Shown here one piece after another: positions 1 to 15,842 of a DNA stretch of 64,000 nucleotides. Numbering within the stretch: position 1 is the stretch's first letter; each line of letters opens with the position of its first letter. The position numbers and the translations under genes are program-made. The notes below the pieces were generated by a model. The model made no database searches and had not been told where the DNA came from. It was given only the letters and a program-made list of their open reading frames with translations. The DNA is from Pseudaquabacterium pictum (GTDB lineage: Bacteria > Pseudomonadota > Gammaproteobacteria > Burkholderiales > Burkholderiaceae_C): the NCBI RefSeq assembly GCF_005403045.1, contig NZ_BJCL01000003.1, positions 124,001-188,000 on the forward strand, read 5' to 3'.

Positions 1-3583
<3,583 letters not shown>

Positions 3584-3737
3584 GGGCCATCAGGCGCTGG
3601 GTGGCGGCCAGGGCTGCCTGGGAGATCGGTGGGCGAGCATGAGCGCATCGCTGTCTATCGACAGGTGCTGCTCAAAACTTGAAATCGCAAAAATCAATAA
3701 AAACGCCGGCGACTGCGGTCGCGTGCATAGTTCACGC

Positions 3738-3771
<34 letters not shown>

Positions 3772-3808
3772 GGGCGGACGGCCGGGCCCGTGCGGGCCCG
3801 GTGCTGCG

Positions 3809-4192
3809 TCAAGCCTTGGGCATGCGGAACAGGCCGCAGATCTTGTTGCCGTCGGGGTCGCGCAGGTAGGCCAGGTACAGCTTGCCGGCGGCACCTTCGC
3901 GCACGCCCGGCGGGTCTTCGCAGGTGCTGCCGCCGTTGGCGACGCCGGCAGCATGCCAGGCATCCACCTGCTCGGCCGACTGGCAGGCGAAGCCGTAGGT
4001 GCTGCCGTTGCCCACCGAGGCCGGCTGGCCGTTGATCGGCAGCGACACCGAGAAGGTGCCCGCCGGCGTGCGCCAGAAGATGCGGTGGCGGTCGACGAAA
4101 CCGGGCGCCACGCCCAGCGTGCCCAGCACGGCGTCGTAGAACGCCTTCGAGGCCTCGAGGTTGTTGGTGCCGATCATGATGTGCGAGAACAT
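3809..4192 (-). CDS. VOC superfamily (glyoxalase/bleomycin-resistance-like) protein
   Basis: This is a 127-residue single-domain protein of the vicinal oxygen chelate fold. It opens with FSHIMIGTNNLEASKAFYDA, the usual first beta strand and helix of the family, and ends with YLRDPDGNKICGLFR, the usual metal-side strand (DPDGN-x-I). The ATG at 4192 gives the typical length and has a GGAG about 11 nt upstream; an ATG at 4213 would add seven residues with no ribosome site. The N-terminal His and the region near KICG could supply metal ligands. The substrate cannot be told from sequence. It stands alone between the adhesin and a divergently transcribed binding protein. Confidence 0.85.
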   Translation of the reverse strand: MFSHIMIGTNNLEASKAFYDAVLGTLGVAPGFVDRHRIFWRTPAGTFSVSLPINGQPASVGNGSTYGFACQSAEQVDAWHAAGVANGGSTCEDPPGVREGAAGKLYLAYLRDPDGNKICGLFRMPKA

Positions 4193-4440
4193 GGGGTGGT
4201 TGACTCCAGGCATGGGATGGATGGGACGGGCCACCGGCGGCAACCCGAGGCGCAAGATACACCGGCACGCTGCGGGTCGACGTCGCCTGCGGGTCGATCT
4301 TCGGGTCTGCCCCAGGGTATGCCGCGGCCACAGTTCCCCTTCGCCAACGGCGCATGGCCGGCGGGCCGCGCTGACCCTAGACTCCTGCGCAGCCCGCCCG
4401 GCCAGAGGCGGAAGCCACCACCCTGACGCGAGGAGACCGC

Positions 4441-5697
4441 ATGCACATCCACCACCACCCGTCCACGCCTGTCGCAGCCCGCAGTGCCGCACGCTGGACC
4501 CGCCTGGCCACTGCCGCCGCCCTGGTCGTTGCCGCCGGCGGTGCACTGGCGCAGGACAAGATCTCCGACGGCATCGTCAAGATCGGCCTGCTCAGCGACC
4601 TGTCCGGCGTGTACGCCGACATCGTGGGCCCGGGCGCGGTGATCGCCGCCAAGATGGCCATCGCCGACTTCGGCGGCAAGGTGCTGGGCAAGCCGATCGA
4701 ACTGGTGGTGGCCGACACCCAGAACAAGGCCGACATCACCGCCGCCAAGGCGCGCGAATGGTTCGACACCCAGAAGGTCGACATGCTGGGCGACGTGGCT
4801 GCCACCGCGCCCGCGCTGGCAGCCCTGCAGGTGGCCAAGCAGAAGAACAAGATCGCGCTGTTCCCCAGCGCTGCCAGCAGCCGCCTGAGCAACGAGGACT
4901 GCTCGGCCATCAGCGTGCACTGGACCTATGACACCTACGCGCTGGCCGCCGGCACCGGCCGCGGGGTGGTGAAGTCGGGCGGCGACAGCTGGTTCTTCCT
5001 GACCGCCGACTACGCTTTCGGCACCAACCTGGAGAAGGACACCACCGAGGTCATCAAGGCCGAGGGCGGCAAGGTGATCGGCTCGGTCCGGCATCCGCTC
5101 AATGCCGCGGACTTCTCGTCCTTCCTGCTGCAGGCGCAGTCGTCCAAGGCCAAGATCGTGGGCCTGGCCAACGCGGGCGGCGACATGATCAACAGCATCA
5201 AGGCCGCCAACGAGTTCGGCATCACCAAGAACCAGCGCCTGGCCGCGCTGCTGGTGTTCATCAACGACATCCACTCGATGGGCCTGCCGGTGGCGCAGGG
5301 CATGCTGCTGACCGAAGCGTTCTACTGGGACAGCAGCGACGAGGCACGCAAGTGGAGCCGGCGCTTCTTCGAGCAGCACAAGCGCATGCCCAACATGGCC
5401 CAGGCTGGCATCTACTCCGGCATCACCCACTACCTGAAGGCGGTGGCCGCCACCGGCACCGACGACACCACCACGGTGATGGCCAAGATGAAGGCCACGC
5501 CGGTCAACGACTTCATGACCAAGAACGGCAAGATCCGCGAGGACGGCCGGCTGATCCGCGACATGTATGTGTACGAGGTGAAGAAGCCCAGCGAGTCCAA
5601 CTACCCCTGGGACTACTACAAGCTCAAGGCCACGATCCCGGCCGAGCAGGCCTTCCTCCCGCTGTCCAGGAGCGTGTGCCCGCTGGTCAAGAAGTAG
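4441..5697 (+). CDS. ABC transporter substrate-binding protein, branched-chain amino acid (LivK-like) type
   Basis: A 418-residue periplasmic binding protein of the Peripla_BP_6 family. Residues 1-37 form a signal peptide (Arg-rich n-region, Ala/Val core, GALA-QD cleavage). The mature start DGIVKIGLLSDLSGVYADI and the segment PIELVVADTQNKADITAAKA are characteristic of Leu/Ile/Val-type receptors; in proteobacteria these also bind aromatic acids, amides and other small acids. GAGGAG lies 6 nt before the ATG. No LivH, LivM, LivG or LivF genes are adjacent, so it is an orphan receptor served by a transporter elsewhere. A strong terminator follows the stop codon. The ligand is unknown. Confidence 0.92.
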   Translation: MHIHHHPSTPVAARSAARWTRLATAAALVVAAGGALAQDKISDGIVKIGLLSDLSGVYADIVGPGAVIAAKMAIADFGGKVLGKPIELVVADTQNKADITAAKAREWFDTQKVDMLGDVAATAPALAALQVAKQKNKIALFPSAASSRLSNEDCSAISVHWTYDTYALAAGTGRGVVKSGGDSWFFLTADYAFGTNLEKDTTEVIKAEGGKVIGSVRHPLNAADFSSFLLQAQSSKAKIVGLANAGGDMINSIKAANEFGITKNQRLAALLVFINDIHSMGLPVAQGMLLTEAFYWDSSDEARKWSRRFFEQHKRMPNMAQAGIYSGITHYLKAVAATGTDDTTTVMAKMKATPVNDFMTKNGKIREDGRLIRDMYVYEVKKPSESNYPWDYYKLKATIPAEQAFLPLSRSVCPLVKK

Positions 5698-5734
5698 GCC
5701 GATGGCTCCAGGGCGCGGCGGCGCCCCAAAGACA

Positions 5735-5770
5735 AAGCCCCTGGCGATCTGCATCGCCAGGGGCTTGTTT
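5735..5770. terminator. Bidirectional intrinsic terminator between binding protein and tRNA-Lys genes
   Basis: A perfect 14-bp stem (5735-5748 with 5753-5766) closes a CTGC loop. On the plus strand GTTTTGTT follows. On the minus strand the stem is followed by TGTCTTT. It can therefore end transcription of the binding-protein gene and of the convergent tRNA-Lys operon. Confidence 0.9.
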
Positions 5771-5773
5771 TGT

Positions 5774-5849
5774 TGGTGGGCCCTGAGTGACTCGAACACT
5801 CGACCAACGGATTAAGAGTCCGCTGCTCTACCAACTGAGCTAAGAGCCC
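5774..5849 (-). tRNA. tRNA-Lys(CTT)
   Basis: The 76-nt sequence folds as a cloverleaf. The acceptor is GGGCTCT paired with AGGGCCC (one G-U), with A73 and an encoded CCA. The D-loop region TAGCTCAGTTGGTAGAGC is intact. The anticodon loop CTCTTAA gives anticodon CTT, and the T arm contains GTTCGAGTC. It is the downstream member of a two-gene tRNA-Lys operon. Confidence 0.96.
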
Positions 5850-5892
5850 TGAAACTGTGTGAACCGGACCGGTCTCACCTGACTTTCAACAC

Positions 5893-5968
5893 TGGTGGGT
5901 CGTGCGTGACTCGAACACGCGACCAACGGATTAAAAGTCCGCTGCTCTACCGACTGAGCTAACGACCC
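5893..5968 (-). tRNA. tRNA-Lys(TTT)
   Basis: A 76-nt cloverleaf with acceptor GGGTCGT, A73 and encoded CCA. The anticodon loop CTTTTAA gives anticodon TTT. The T arm carries GTTCGAGTC. It lies 43 nt upstream of the CTT isoacceptor and immediately downstream of a good sigma-70 promoter, so both lysine tRNAs are probably cut from one transcript. Confidence 0.96.
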
Positions 5969-5987
5969 CGTTCGTGTAAAGCACAAG

Positions 5988-6017
5988 ATTCTAGCCCGGA
6001 TTTTGGAGGTCTGTCTA
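5988..6017 (-). promoter_or_regulatory. Sigma-70 promoter of the tRNA-Lys operon
   Basis: On the minus strand a -35 element TAGACA (6017-6012, 5/6 to consensus) and a -10 element TAGAAT (5993-5988) are separated by 18 nt. The expected transcription start is about 12 nt before the tRNA-Lys(TTT) 5' end. Confidence 0.75.
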
Positions 6018-6037
6018 GAGGTGCGGGCCGCTTGTGT

Positions 6038-6712
6038 TCATCCGCGCAGGCGCATCAGCGCATGTTCGCAATCGGGCGCGTCACAGTTGTCGCAGGTCCA
6101 GCGCCAGTCGGGCTGGCTGGCATCCCTGTCTGCCAGACGGCTGAACAGGCCGGCCGCCGGCCCGCGGCGCTGGCGCAGCAGCGGTGCCACCGCATCCACG
6201 GCCGATTCCAGACGTGCCGCGCCCTGGCCGGCCACCAGGGCCCAGGGCAGGCCGTTCTGGATCAGCAGGCTGCGCACGCGGTTGTCGACCGGCACCCGCA
6301 CCTGCGGGCCGTCGCGCTGCAAGCCGTCGGGCTTCCAGGCGATGTCCAGCGCCGTCAGCAGCGTGATCTGGCACTGGCGCTGCCAGGCCACGGCGTCGGC
6401 ATGCAGGCGCTGGTCGTTGAACAGCCAGTCGCTGTAGACAGCGGTCATCAACGGCGTGGTGTCGCAGACCACGACGTCGTGGGTCTGCGCCGCGGCGTCG
6501 ATCAGGGCCTGCTGCTGCGCGGCGATGGCGGGCTGCTCGTCAGGCTGCGGCGTGCGGCCATGCGCATCGCACCAGGCGCGCAGGTGTTCGCCCACCCAGG
6601 TGCAGCGCAGGCCGGTCAGTGTGGTCAGGCGTTCGGCCAGGGCCTGGGCCAGGGCTGTCTTGCCGGTGCTTTCGGCACCGACGATGGCGATGCGCAGCGT
6701 TGCCTCAGCCAT
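6038..6712 (-). CDS. NadR-like nicotinamide riboside kinase (AAA/P-loop kinase)
   Basis: A 224-residue P-loop kinase. Near the N-terminus [20 protein letters not shown] is the Walker A region of the NadR C-terminal kinase domain, which phosphorylates nicotinamide riboside to [22 protein letters not shown] matches the Walker B/DTTP segment of that family. The HTH and NMN-adenylyltransferase parts of enterobacterial NadR are absent. The ATG at 6712 overlaps the pnuC stop by 8 nt, so transporter and kinase are translationally coupled: PnuC import plus trapping by phosphorylation. The C-terminus has an unusual Cys/His cluster ([11 protein letters not shown]) that may bind a metal. The riboside kinase role is inferred from pnuC linkage. 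Confidence 0.88.
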   Translation of the reverse strand: MAEATLRIAIVGAESTGKTALAQALAERLTTLTGLRCTWVGEHLRAWCDAHGRTPQPDEQPAIAAQQQALIDAAAQTHDVVVCDTTPLMTAVYSDWLFNDQRLHADAVAWQRQCQITLLTALDIAWKPDGLQRDGPQVRVPVDNRVRSLLIQNGLPWALVAGQGAARLESAVDAVAPLLRQRRGPAAGLFSRLADRDASQPDWRWTCDNCDAPDCEHALMRLRG

Positions 6713-7346
6713 GGGCCGGCTCTGCGCGCGCCAGTGTGGTCCAGGCACGCCAGCCGATCACCGACAGCACCGCGAACAGCGCATACAGCGCCGCCGTCAG
6801 CCACAGGCCCTTGACGCTGAACAGCAGCACGCTGACCAAGTTGACGGCCAGCCACACCGGCCAGTTGTCCAGCCGCTTGCGGGCCAACAGGATCTGCCCG
6901 GCAATGCTGCCCACGGTGGGCAGTGCGTCGAGGAAGGGCACGTCGCTGTCGGTCAGCCGCTGCAGCAGCAGGCCCAGCAGCGGCCAGGCGGCCAGCGTCA
7001 GCAGCAGCACCTGCAGCCGCTGCCGGCCGGGCAGGGCGCGCACCTGCAGCGGCTGGCCGGCGGCCTCGGTGCCGCGCAGCCACTGCCACCAGCCCCAGGC
7101 GGCCAGCACGAAGAACAGCAGCTGCAGACCGGCCTCGCCGTACAGCTTGCTGTGCAGGAACAGCACGCCGTACATCGCCGAGCTGGCCATGGCCAGCGGC
7201 CAGGCCAGCGGGTGCACCCGCAGGTTGCACAGCACCATCCACACTGCCAGCACCAGGGCCAGGCCTTCGAGCCAGCTGACGGCCGTGCCGGCGATGGTGA
7301 AGGCCGGTGCCATCAGCGGCGCGGTGGCCGCCAGGAGCTCGGTCAC
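6705..7346 (-). CDS. pnuC: PnuC-type nicotinamide riboside transporter
   Basis: A 213-residue, mostly hydrophobic protein with about seven membrane segments. FTIAGTAVSWLEGLALVLAV, LYGEAGLQLLFFVLAAWGWWQW and the closing NWPVWLAVNLVSVLLFSVKG are typical of PnuC. Start choice: the GTG at 7346 overlaps the ftsB TGA stop as GTGA, and longer readings would replace the ftsB frame. It imports nicotinamide riboside by facilitated diffusion; the kinase encoded next traps it inside the cell. Confidence 0.92.
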   Translation of the reverse strand: MTELLAATAPLMAPAFTIAGTAVSWLEGLALVLAVWMVLCNLRVHPLAWPLAMASSAMYGVLFLHSKLYGEAGLQLLFFVLAAWGWWQWLRGTEAAGQPLQVRALPGRQRLQVLLLTLAAWPLLGLLLQRLTDSDVPFLDALPTVGSIAGQILLARKRLDNWPVWLAVNLVSVLLFSVKGLWLTAALYALFAVLSVIGWRAWTTLARAEPAHG

Positions 7347-7618
7347 CGGCGCGGTGCGTACTGCACCAGGATCTCGTCGGGCTTGACCATGCCCAGATCG
7401 CTGCGGGCGCGCTCTTCCACCATCTCCAGGCCCTGGCGCAGGTCGTCGACCTCGGCCGCCAGGCGCTGGTTGGCGCGCATCAGCTCGGCATTGGCCTGCA
7501 GCTTGGCGTCCAGCTTCGCCTGCTGGCGCAGGACCGCCGGGATGCCGCCATCGCCCAGCCACAGTTCGGCCTGCACGGCAGCCAGCAGCAGCAGCAGGGC
7601 GATGGTGACGAAGCGCAT
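7343..7618 (-). CDS. ftsB: Cell division protein FtsB
   Basis: A 91-residue bitopic protein. A short cytoplasmic tail and one membrane helix (residues ~3-18) are followed by a coiled coil (~28-75) and a conserved end, ERARSDLGMVKPDEILVQY, matching FtsB/DivIC. FtsB joins FtsL and FtsQ in the periplasmic divisome complex. It lies directly downstream of eno on the same strand, the usual proteobacterial arrangement, and its stop overlaps the pnuC GTG start. Confidence 0.95.
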   Translation of the reverse strand: MRFVTIALLLLLAAVQAELWLGDGGIPAVLRQQAKLDAKLQANAELMRANQRLAAEVDDLRQGLEMVEERARSDLGMVKPDEILVQYAPRR

Positions 7619-7637
7619 GGCGGCGCGGCGGTTGGCT

Positions 7638-9267
<1,630 letters not shown>

Positions 9268-9283
9268 GGCAGGGTCCTCGGGT

Positions 9284-10141
9284 TCAGCAGCTGAAGTCGT
9301 TCTCGAGCAGGGGCTGCGCCTTGACCACCCGGTCCAGCGCCACCAGCTGCGCCAGCAGCGCGCGCATGTGCTTCAGCGGCACGGCGTTGGGCCCGTCGGA
9401 CCAGGCCTTGACCGGGTCAGGATGGGTTTCCATGAACAGGCCCGACACCCCGGCGCCCACGCCGGCACGCGCCAGCACCGGCACCATCTCGCGGGCACCG
9501 CCGCTGGAGCCACCCAGGCCACCGGGCTTCTGCACCGAGTGGGTGACGTCGAAGACCACCGGTGCGCCTGACTTGCGCATTTCGGCCAGGCTGCTCATGT
9601 CGGCCACCAGGTTGTTGTAGCCGAAGCTGACGCCGCGCTCGCAGGCCAGGAAGCGGTCTTCCGACAGGCCGACCTCGCGCGCGGCGGCACGGGCCTTGTC
9701 GATCACGTTCTTCATGTCCCAGGGGGCGAGGAACTGGCCCTTCTTGATGTTCACCGGCTTGCCCGACTGGGCCACGGCGCGGATGAAATCGGTCTGGCGG
9801 CACAGGAAGGCCGGCGTCTGCAGCACATCGACCACGGCCGCCACCGCCGGCACCTGGGCCTCGTCGTGCACATCGGTGAGGACAGGCAGGCCGGTCTGCC
9901 GGCGCACCTCGTCGAGGATCTTCAGACCGGCATCGATGCCCACACCCCGCTGGCTGGTGCCGGATGACCGGTTGGCCTTGTCGAACGAGCCCTTGTAGAC
10001 CAGCGGGATGCCCAGCGCGGTGCAGGCCTCCTTCAGCGTGCCGGCGACGTCCAGCGACATCTGCAGGCTCTCGATGGAGCAGGTGCCGGCGATCAGGAAG
10101 AAGGGCCGGTCGAGGCCGATGTCGAAGCCGCAGAGTTGCAT
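9284..10141 (-). CDS. kdsA: KDO-8-phosphate synthase (metal-dependent class)
   Basis: A 285-residue enzyme that condenses phosphoenolpyruvate with arabinose-5-phosphate in lipopolysaccharide core synthesis. [55 protein letters not shown] and [12 protein letters not shown] are conserved KdsA segments. Position 21 is Cys within [11 protein letters not shown], where the metal-independent E. coli type has Asn; this marks the metal-requiring subclass. It lies 13 nt downstream of pyrG. Its presence confirms a Gram-negative outer membrane. Confidence 0.97.
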   Translation of the reverse strand: MQLCGFDIGLDRPFFLIAGTCSIESLQMSLDVAGTLKEACTALGIPLVYKGSFDKANRSSGTSQRGVGIDAGLKILDEVRRQTGLPVLTDVHDEAQVPAVAAVVDVLQTPAFLCRQTDFIRAVAQSGKPVNIKKGQFLAPWDMKNVIDKARAAAREVGLSEDRFLACERGVSFGYNNLVADMSSLAEMRKSGAPVVFDVTHSVQKPGGLGGSSGGAREMVPVLARAGVGAGVSGLFMETHPDPVKAWSDGPNAVPLKHMRALLAQLVALDRVVKAQPLLENDFSC

Positions 10142-10154
10142 GGGAGCGTTCCGG

Positions 10155-11878
<1,724 letters not shown>

Positions 11879-11970
11879 GGCGAGGGGTGGCTGCGGGCAT
11901 CCCAGCATGGGCCGGGCGGCCGTGCGCAGGCAAGATCGGCACCTCCTCAGACTTCGCGACGGACAACCCG

Positions 11971-12735
11971 ATGCAGTGGATGCGATTCAGCCATGCCGGC
12001 GCCACCGGCTTCGGCCGCCTGGCCGGCGACCAGGTGCAGGTGCACCGCGGCAACCTGTTCGACCAGCCCGAGCCCACCGGCCAGATGCTGCCGGTGGCCG
12101 ACTGCCAGTGGCTGCCGCCCTGCCAGCCGGGGCAGATGCTGGGCCTGTGGAACAACTTCCGCGCCGCCGCCGAGAAGAACGGCTGGGCCACGCCCGCCGA
12201 CCCGCTGTACTTCGTCAAGGCCATCGGCAGCCTGAACGCCCACGGCAGGGCCATCCCGGTGCCCGCCGCCTACGACGGCCGCGTGCTGTACGAGGGTGAA
12301 CTGGCGGTGGTGATCGGCCGCACGGCCCAGGCCGTGTCGCTGGCCGATGCGCCGGCCCACATCTTCGGCTACACCCTGGCCAACGACGTGACCGCGCTGG
12401 AGCTGCTGAACCGCGATCCCAGCTTCCCGCAGTGGACCCGCGCCAAGGGCATGCCCGGCTTCTGCCCGCTGGGCCCGGTGATCCAGACGGACTTCGACCC
12501 ATCGGCCGCCAGCCTGCGCACCCTGGTGGGTGGCCGCGAGCGCCAGAACTACGCCCTGGCCGACATGTTCTTCAGCCCCGCCGAGCTGGTGCACCGCATC
12601 TCGCAGGACATCACCCTGCAGCCGGGTGACGTGATCCTGTGCGGCACCTCATTGGGCGCGATGCCGATGAAGCCGGGCACCGAGGTGCAGGTGGTGGTCG
12701 AAGGCATCGGCACGCTGGCCAACACCTACGGCTGA
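11971..12735 (+). CDS. Fumarylacetoacetate hydrolase (FAH) family protein
   Basis: A 254-residue single-domain member of the FAH family, which cleaves or hydrates acyl-pyruvates and related diketo acids. The metal site is visible: Glu residues in LYEGELAVVIG and Asp in GYTLANDVTA. DPSFPQWTRAKGMPGFCPLGPVI is the family active-site lid and Lys region. GDVILCGTSLGAMPM and the C-terminal GTEVQVVVEGIGTLANT are the closing strands. ATG 11971 and ATG 11980 are both possible; longer frames start in intergenic DNA. No pathway partners are adjacent, so the substrate is undetermined. Confidence 0.9.
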   Translation: MQWMRFSHAGATGFGRLAGDQVQVHRGNLFDQPEPTGQMLPVADCQWLPPCQPGQMLGLWNNFRAAAEKNGWATPADPLYFVKAIGSLNAHGRAIPVPAAYDGRVLYEGELAVVIGRTAQAVSLADAPAHIFGYTLANDVTALELLNRDPSFPQWTRAKGMPGFCPLGPVIQTDFDPSAASLRTLVGGRERQNYALADMFFSPAELVHRISQDITLQPGDVILCGTSLGAMPMKPGTEVQVVVEGIGTLANTYG

Positions 12736-12748
12736 GGCGCGACGCCGG

Positions 12749-13756
12749 TCAGGCCGGCGTCAAGCCCACCTTGGCCTTCTGCTGCGCCAGCGTGTGCGCC
12801 AGCAGCTGCATGGCGCCGTAGATCGCCCCGATCTGCGGCGTGGGCACGCCGGTGATCTGGCCCAGCTCGACCACGGCGCCCACCAAGGCGGCGATCTCGG
12901 GGGCGCGGCCGGCCTCCACGTCCTGCAGCATGCTGGTCTTGTGGGCGCCCACGGCCTCGGCACCGGCGATGCGCTGCTCCAGGCTGATGCGGAAGCGCAC
13001 GCCCAGGGCTTCGGCCACCTTCTGGGCCTCGGCCATCATGCCGGCGGCCAGCGCGCGGCTGGCCGGGAAGCGGCAGATGTCTTCCAGCGTGGCATGGGTC
13101 AGCGCGCTGATCGGGTTGAAGCTCAGGTTGCCCCACAGCTTGACCCACAGCTCGCTGCGGATGTCCTTGCTGACCGGCGCCTTGAAGCCGGCGCGGATCA
13201 GCGCCTGGCTGAGCGCGTCGATGCGCTCGGTGCGCTCGCCGGTGAGCTCGCCGATGGTGAAGCGGTTGCCTTCCACCACCTTCACCACGCCGGGTTCCAG
13301 CAGCTCGGCGGCCGGGTAGACGATGCTGCCGATGATGCGCTCGGGCTCGATGGCCGCGGCCAGCTGGCCGCCCGGGTCCACCGACTCCAGGCCGCGGCCC
13401 TGGTGCGGGCCGGCCAGGCCCTGGAAATACCACCAGGGGATGCCGTTGATCATCGTCACCAGCAGGGTCTGCGGGCCGAACAGGTCGCGCAGACCGGGCA
13501 ACAGGTCGATGACCTGGTGGGCCTTGACCGTCAGCAGCACCACATCCTGCGGGCCGGCATCGGCCATGGACTGCACCGCGCGCACCGCGCGGGTGTGCTG
13601 CTCGGTGCCGTCTTCCTCGATCAGCTTGAAGCCGTTGGCGTTGATCGCCGCCAGGTTGCGGTTGCGGGCGATGAAGGTGACCTCTTCCCCCGCGATGGCC
13701 AGCCTGGCCCCCAGATACCCGCCGATCGCGCCGGCGCCCACCACTGCAAACTTCAT
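12749..13756 (-). CDS. panE: 2-dehydropantoate 2-reductase family (PanE/ApbA)
   Basis: A 335-residue NADP-dependent reductase. FAVVGAGAIGGYLGARLA is the Rossmann dinucleotide motif. VLLTVKAHQV and the central SKDIRSELWVKLWGNLSFN, with the catalytic Lys, are ApbA/PanE landmarks. It lies 15 nt downstream of tctA on the same strand as the last gene of a tctCBA operon. This raises the possibility that it reduces a 2-keto acid brought in by that carrier rather than ketopantoate; the exact substrate is inference. An 8-bp inverted repeat overlaps its 3' end (12741-12761), where it converges with the FAH gene. Confidence 0.88.
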   Translation of the reverse strand: MKFAVVGAGAIGGYLGARLAIAGEEVTFIARNRNLAAINANGFKLIEEDGTEQHTRAVRAVQSMADAGPQDVVLLTVKAHQVIDLLPGLRDLFGPQTLLVTMINGIPWWYFQGLAGPHQGRGLESVDPGGQLAAAIEPERIIGSIVYPAAELLEPGVVKVVEGNRFTIGELTGERTERIDALSQALIRAGFKAPVSKDIRSELWVKLWGNLSFNPISALTHATLEDICRFPASRALAAGMMAEAQKVAEALGVRFRISLEQRIAGAEAVGAHKTSMLQDVEAGRAPEIAALVGAVVELGQITGVPTPQIGAIYGAMQLLAHTLAQQKAKVGLTPA

Positions 13757-13771
13757 CGCATCAGTCTCGCA

Positions 13772-15292
13772 TCACTTCACTTCGCCGAAGGCGCCGCCCT
13801 CGCGCTGCGCCACGCCGCGCTTGACCAGGCCCCACAGAGGCCACAGCAGCATCACCAGCGCCAGGGCCACGATGCTGCCGACCAGCGGATTCGACCAGAA
13901 GATGGCCAGGCTGCCCTGGCTCAGCAGCATGGCCTGGCGGAAGCTGGCCTCGGCCATGTCGCCCAGCACCAGGGCCAGCACCAGCGGCGCCAGCGGGTAC
14001 TTCAGCTTCTTGAACAGGTAGCCCAGCACACCGAACACCAGCATCAGCACCACGTCGAACATCGAGCTGTGCACGGTGTAGGCGCCGATGGCGCAGATGA
14101 CGATGATCACCGGCGCGATCACGCTGAACGGGATGCGCAGGATGGCCGCCCACCAGGGCACGGTGGTCAGCACCACGATCAGGCCGACGATGTTGCCCAG
14201 GTACATGCTGGCGATCAGGCCCCAGACGAAGTCCTTCTGCTCGACGAACAGCATCGGCCCGGGCTGCAGGCCCCAGATCAGCAGGCCGCCCAGCAGCACC
14301 GCTGCGGTGGGGCTGCCGGGGATGCCGAGCGTCAACATCGGCAGCAGGGCGCTGGTGCCGGCGGCGTGCGCCGCCGTCTCGGGCGCGATCACGCCCTGGA
14401 TGTCGCCCTTGCCGAAACGCTCGGGGTGCTTGGCCATGCGCCGGGCCATGCCGTAGCTCATGAAGGACGCGGGTGTGGCGCCGCCCGGCGTGATGCCCAT
14501 CCAGCAGCCGATGGCCGTGCTGCGCAGGAACGTCTTCCAGTATTTGAAGATCTCGGTCCAGGTGTTCCACACCGCGCGGCTGCTGATGCGTGCGCTCTTG
14601 CCCTTGAAGGCCAGACCCTCTTCCATCGTCAGCAGGATCTCGCCGATGCCGAACAGGCCGATCACCGCGATCAGGAAGTCGAAACCCTTGAGCAGCACCG
14701 GCTGGTCGTAGGTCATGCGCAGCGTGCCGGTGACGGTGTCCATGCCCACGGCGGCCAGGGCGAAGCCCAGCATCATCGCGGCCAGGGTCTTGGCTGGCGG
14801 CTCCTTGCTCATGCCCACGAAGCTGGCGAAGGTGAGCAACTGCACCGCGAAGAACTCGGCCGGGCCGAACTTCAGCGCGAACTTCGCCAGCAGCGGCGCC
14901 AGGAAGGTGATCAAGAGCACCGCGAACAGCGCGCCGACGAAGCTGCTGGTGAAGGCGGCCGTGAGCGCCTGCGCCGCCTTGCCCTGCTGGGCCATCGGAT
15001 AACCGTCAAACGTGGTGGCCACGCTCCAGGGCTCACCGGGGATGTTGAACAGGATCGAGGTGATCGCCCCGCCGAACAGCGCACCCCAGTAGATGCAGCT
15101 CAGCATGATGATCGCCGAGGTGGGATTCATGCTGAAGGTCAGCGGCAGCAGGATGGCGATGCCGTTGGCGCCGCCCAGGCCGGGCAGCACGCCGATCAGC
15201 ACGCCCAGGATGATGCCGACGAACATGAAGCCCACGTTGGGCAGCGTGAGGGCGATGTTGAAGCCGTGCGCGAGGTTGCCGAGTTCTTCCAT
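13772..15292 (-). CDS. tctA: Tripartite tricarboxylate transporter large permease TctA
   Basis: A 506-residue membrane protein with about 12 segments. IILGVLIGVLPGLGGANGIA and GMDTVTGTLRMTYD are TctA signature regions, as is the second glycine-rich repeat around GITPGGATPASFMSYG. It forms the large channel subunit of the TTT carrier with TctB and takes substrate from TctC. Its start lies 12 nt from the tctB stop on the same strand. Confidence 0.96.
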   Translation of the reverse strand: MEELGNLAHGFNIALTLPNVGFMFVGIILGVLIGVLPGLGGANGIAILLPLTFSMNPTSAIIMLSCIYWGALFGGAITSILFNIPGEPWSVATTFDGYPMAQQGKAAQALTAAFTSSFVGALFAVLLITFLAPLLAKFALKFGPAEFFAVQLLTFASFVGMSKEPPAKTLAAMMLGFALAAVGMDTVTGTLRMTYDQPVLLKGFDFLIAVIGLFGIGEILLTMEEGLAFKGKSARISSRAVWNTWTEIFKYWKTFLRSTAIGCWMGITPGGATPASFMSYGMARRMAKHPERFGKGDIQGVIAPETAAHAAGTSALLPMLTLGIPGSPTAAVLLGGLLIWGLQPGPMLFVEQKDFVWGLIASMYLGNIVGLIVVLTTVPWWAAILRIPFSVIAPVIIVICAIGAYTVHSSMFDVVLMLVFGVLGYLFKKLKYPLAPLVLALVLGDMAEASFRQAMLLSQGSLAIFWSNPLVGSIVALALVMLLWPLWGLVKRGVAQREGGAFGEVK

Positions 15293-15304
15293 GGTCCGGC
15301 TCCG

Positions 15305-15814
15305 TCACAGCCCGAGCAGCTGCTCGATCGGACCCTTGGGCAGGGGCACCAGGAACCACTTCTCGAACACCGCGAAGAAGAACAGCGGCACGCCGATGGC
15401 CACCGGCAGCGCCACCACGGCCTTGTACTTGCCGTGGCGGAACATGAAGTAGCCGATCAGCAGCGCCGAGGCGATGTAGATGCCGATGGCGAAGATCAGC
15501 GCCACGTAGATCACCATCGGCACCAGCACCGACAGCACCAGCCCCACCTGCTTGCGGGTGGCGAACTCCTCGGTGTCGGCCGACCAGCGGCGCAGCGTGC
15601 CCAGCACCACCCAGCCGCTGGAAGCCGCCAGCAGCAGACCGATGTAGAACGGGAAATAGCCGGCGCGCGGACCGTCATCGGCCCAGCCGATGCCCACCCG
15701 CAGGCTGTCGGTGATCACCAGCAGTGCGATGGCGAACAGGAAACCGGCCACCGCGAGCTCGGGGCCCTGGGTGCGCACGGCGGTGGATCGGTCTTCGCGG
15801 TCGTCGTCGCTCAT
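15305..15814 (-). CDS. tctB: Tripartite tricarboxylate transporter small permease TctB
   Basis: A 169-residue protein with four predicted membrane helices, the size and layout of TctB. After a charged N-terminus come hydrophobic stretches beginning ELAVAGFLFAIALLVITDSL, YFPFYIGLLLAASSGWVVLG, QVGLVLSVLVPMVIYVALIF and VVALPVAIGVPLFFFAVFEK. It sits between tctC (28 nt gap) and tctA (12 nt gap), completing the three-gene carrier. Confidence 0.93.
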   Translation of the reverse strand: MSDDDREDRSTAVRTQGPELAVAGFLFAIALLVITDSLRVGIGWADDGPRAGYFPFYIGLLLAASSGWVVLGTLRRWSADTEEFATRKQVGLVLSVLVPMVIYVALIFAIGIYIASALLIGYFMFRHGKYKAVVALPVAIGVPLFFFAVFEKWFLVPLPKGPIEQLLGL

Positions 15815-15842
15815 CGGGGGCCTGCCTGCGGGTGCGTGGAAA

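Noticed and set aside
3783-3800. Two adjacent copies of the palindrome CGGGCCCG as a terminator for the VOC gene.
   Set aside because: The stem has almost no loop and no T-run follows on either strand, so it is not supported as an intrinsic terminator.
12741-12761. Inverted repeat GACGCCGG-N5-CCGGCGTC between the FAH and panE genes as a terminator.
   Set aside because: It overlaps the last panE codons and lacks T-runs; it may help end transcription but the evidence is weak.
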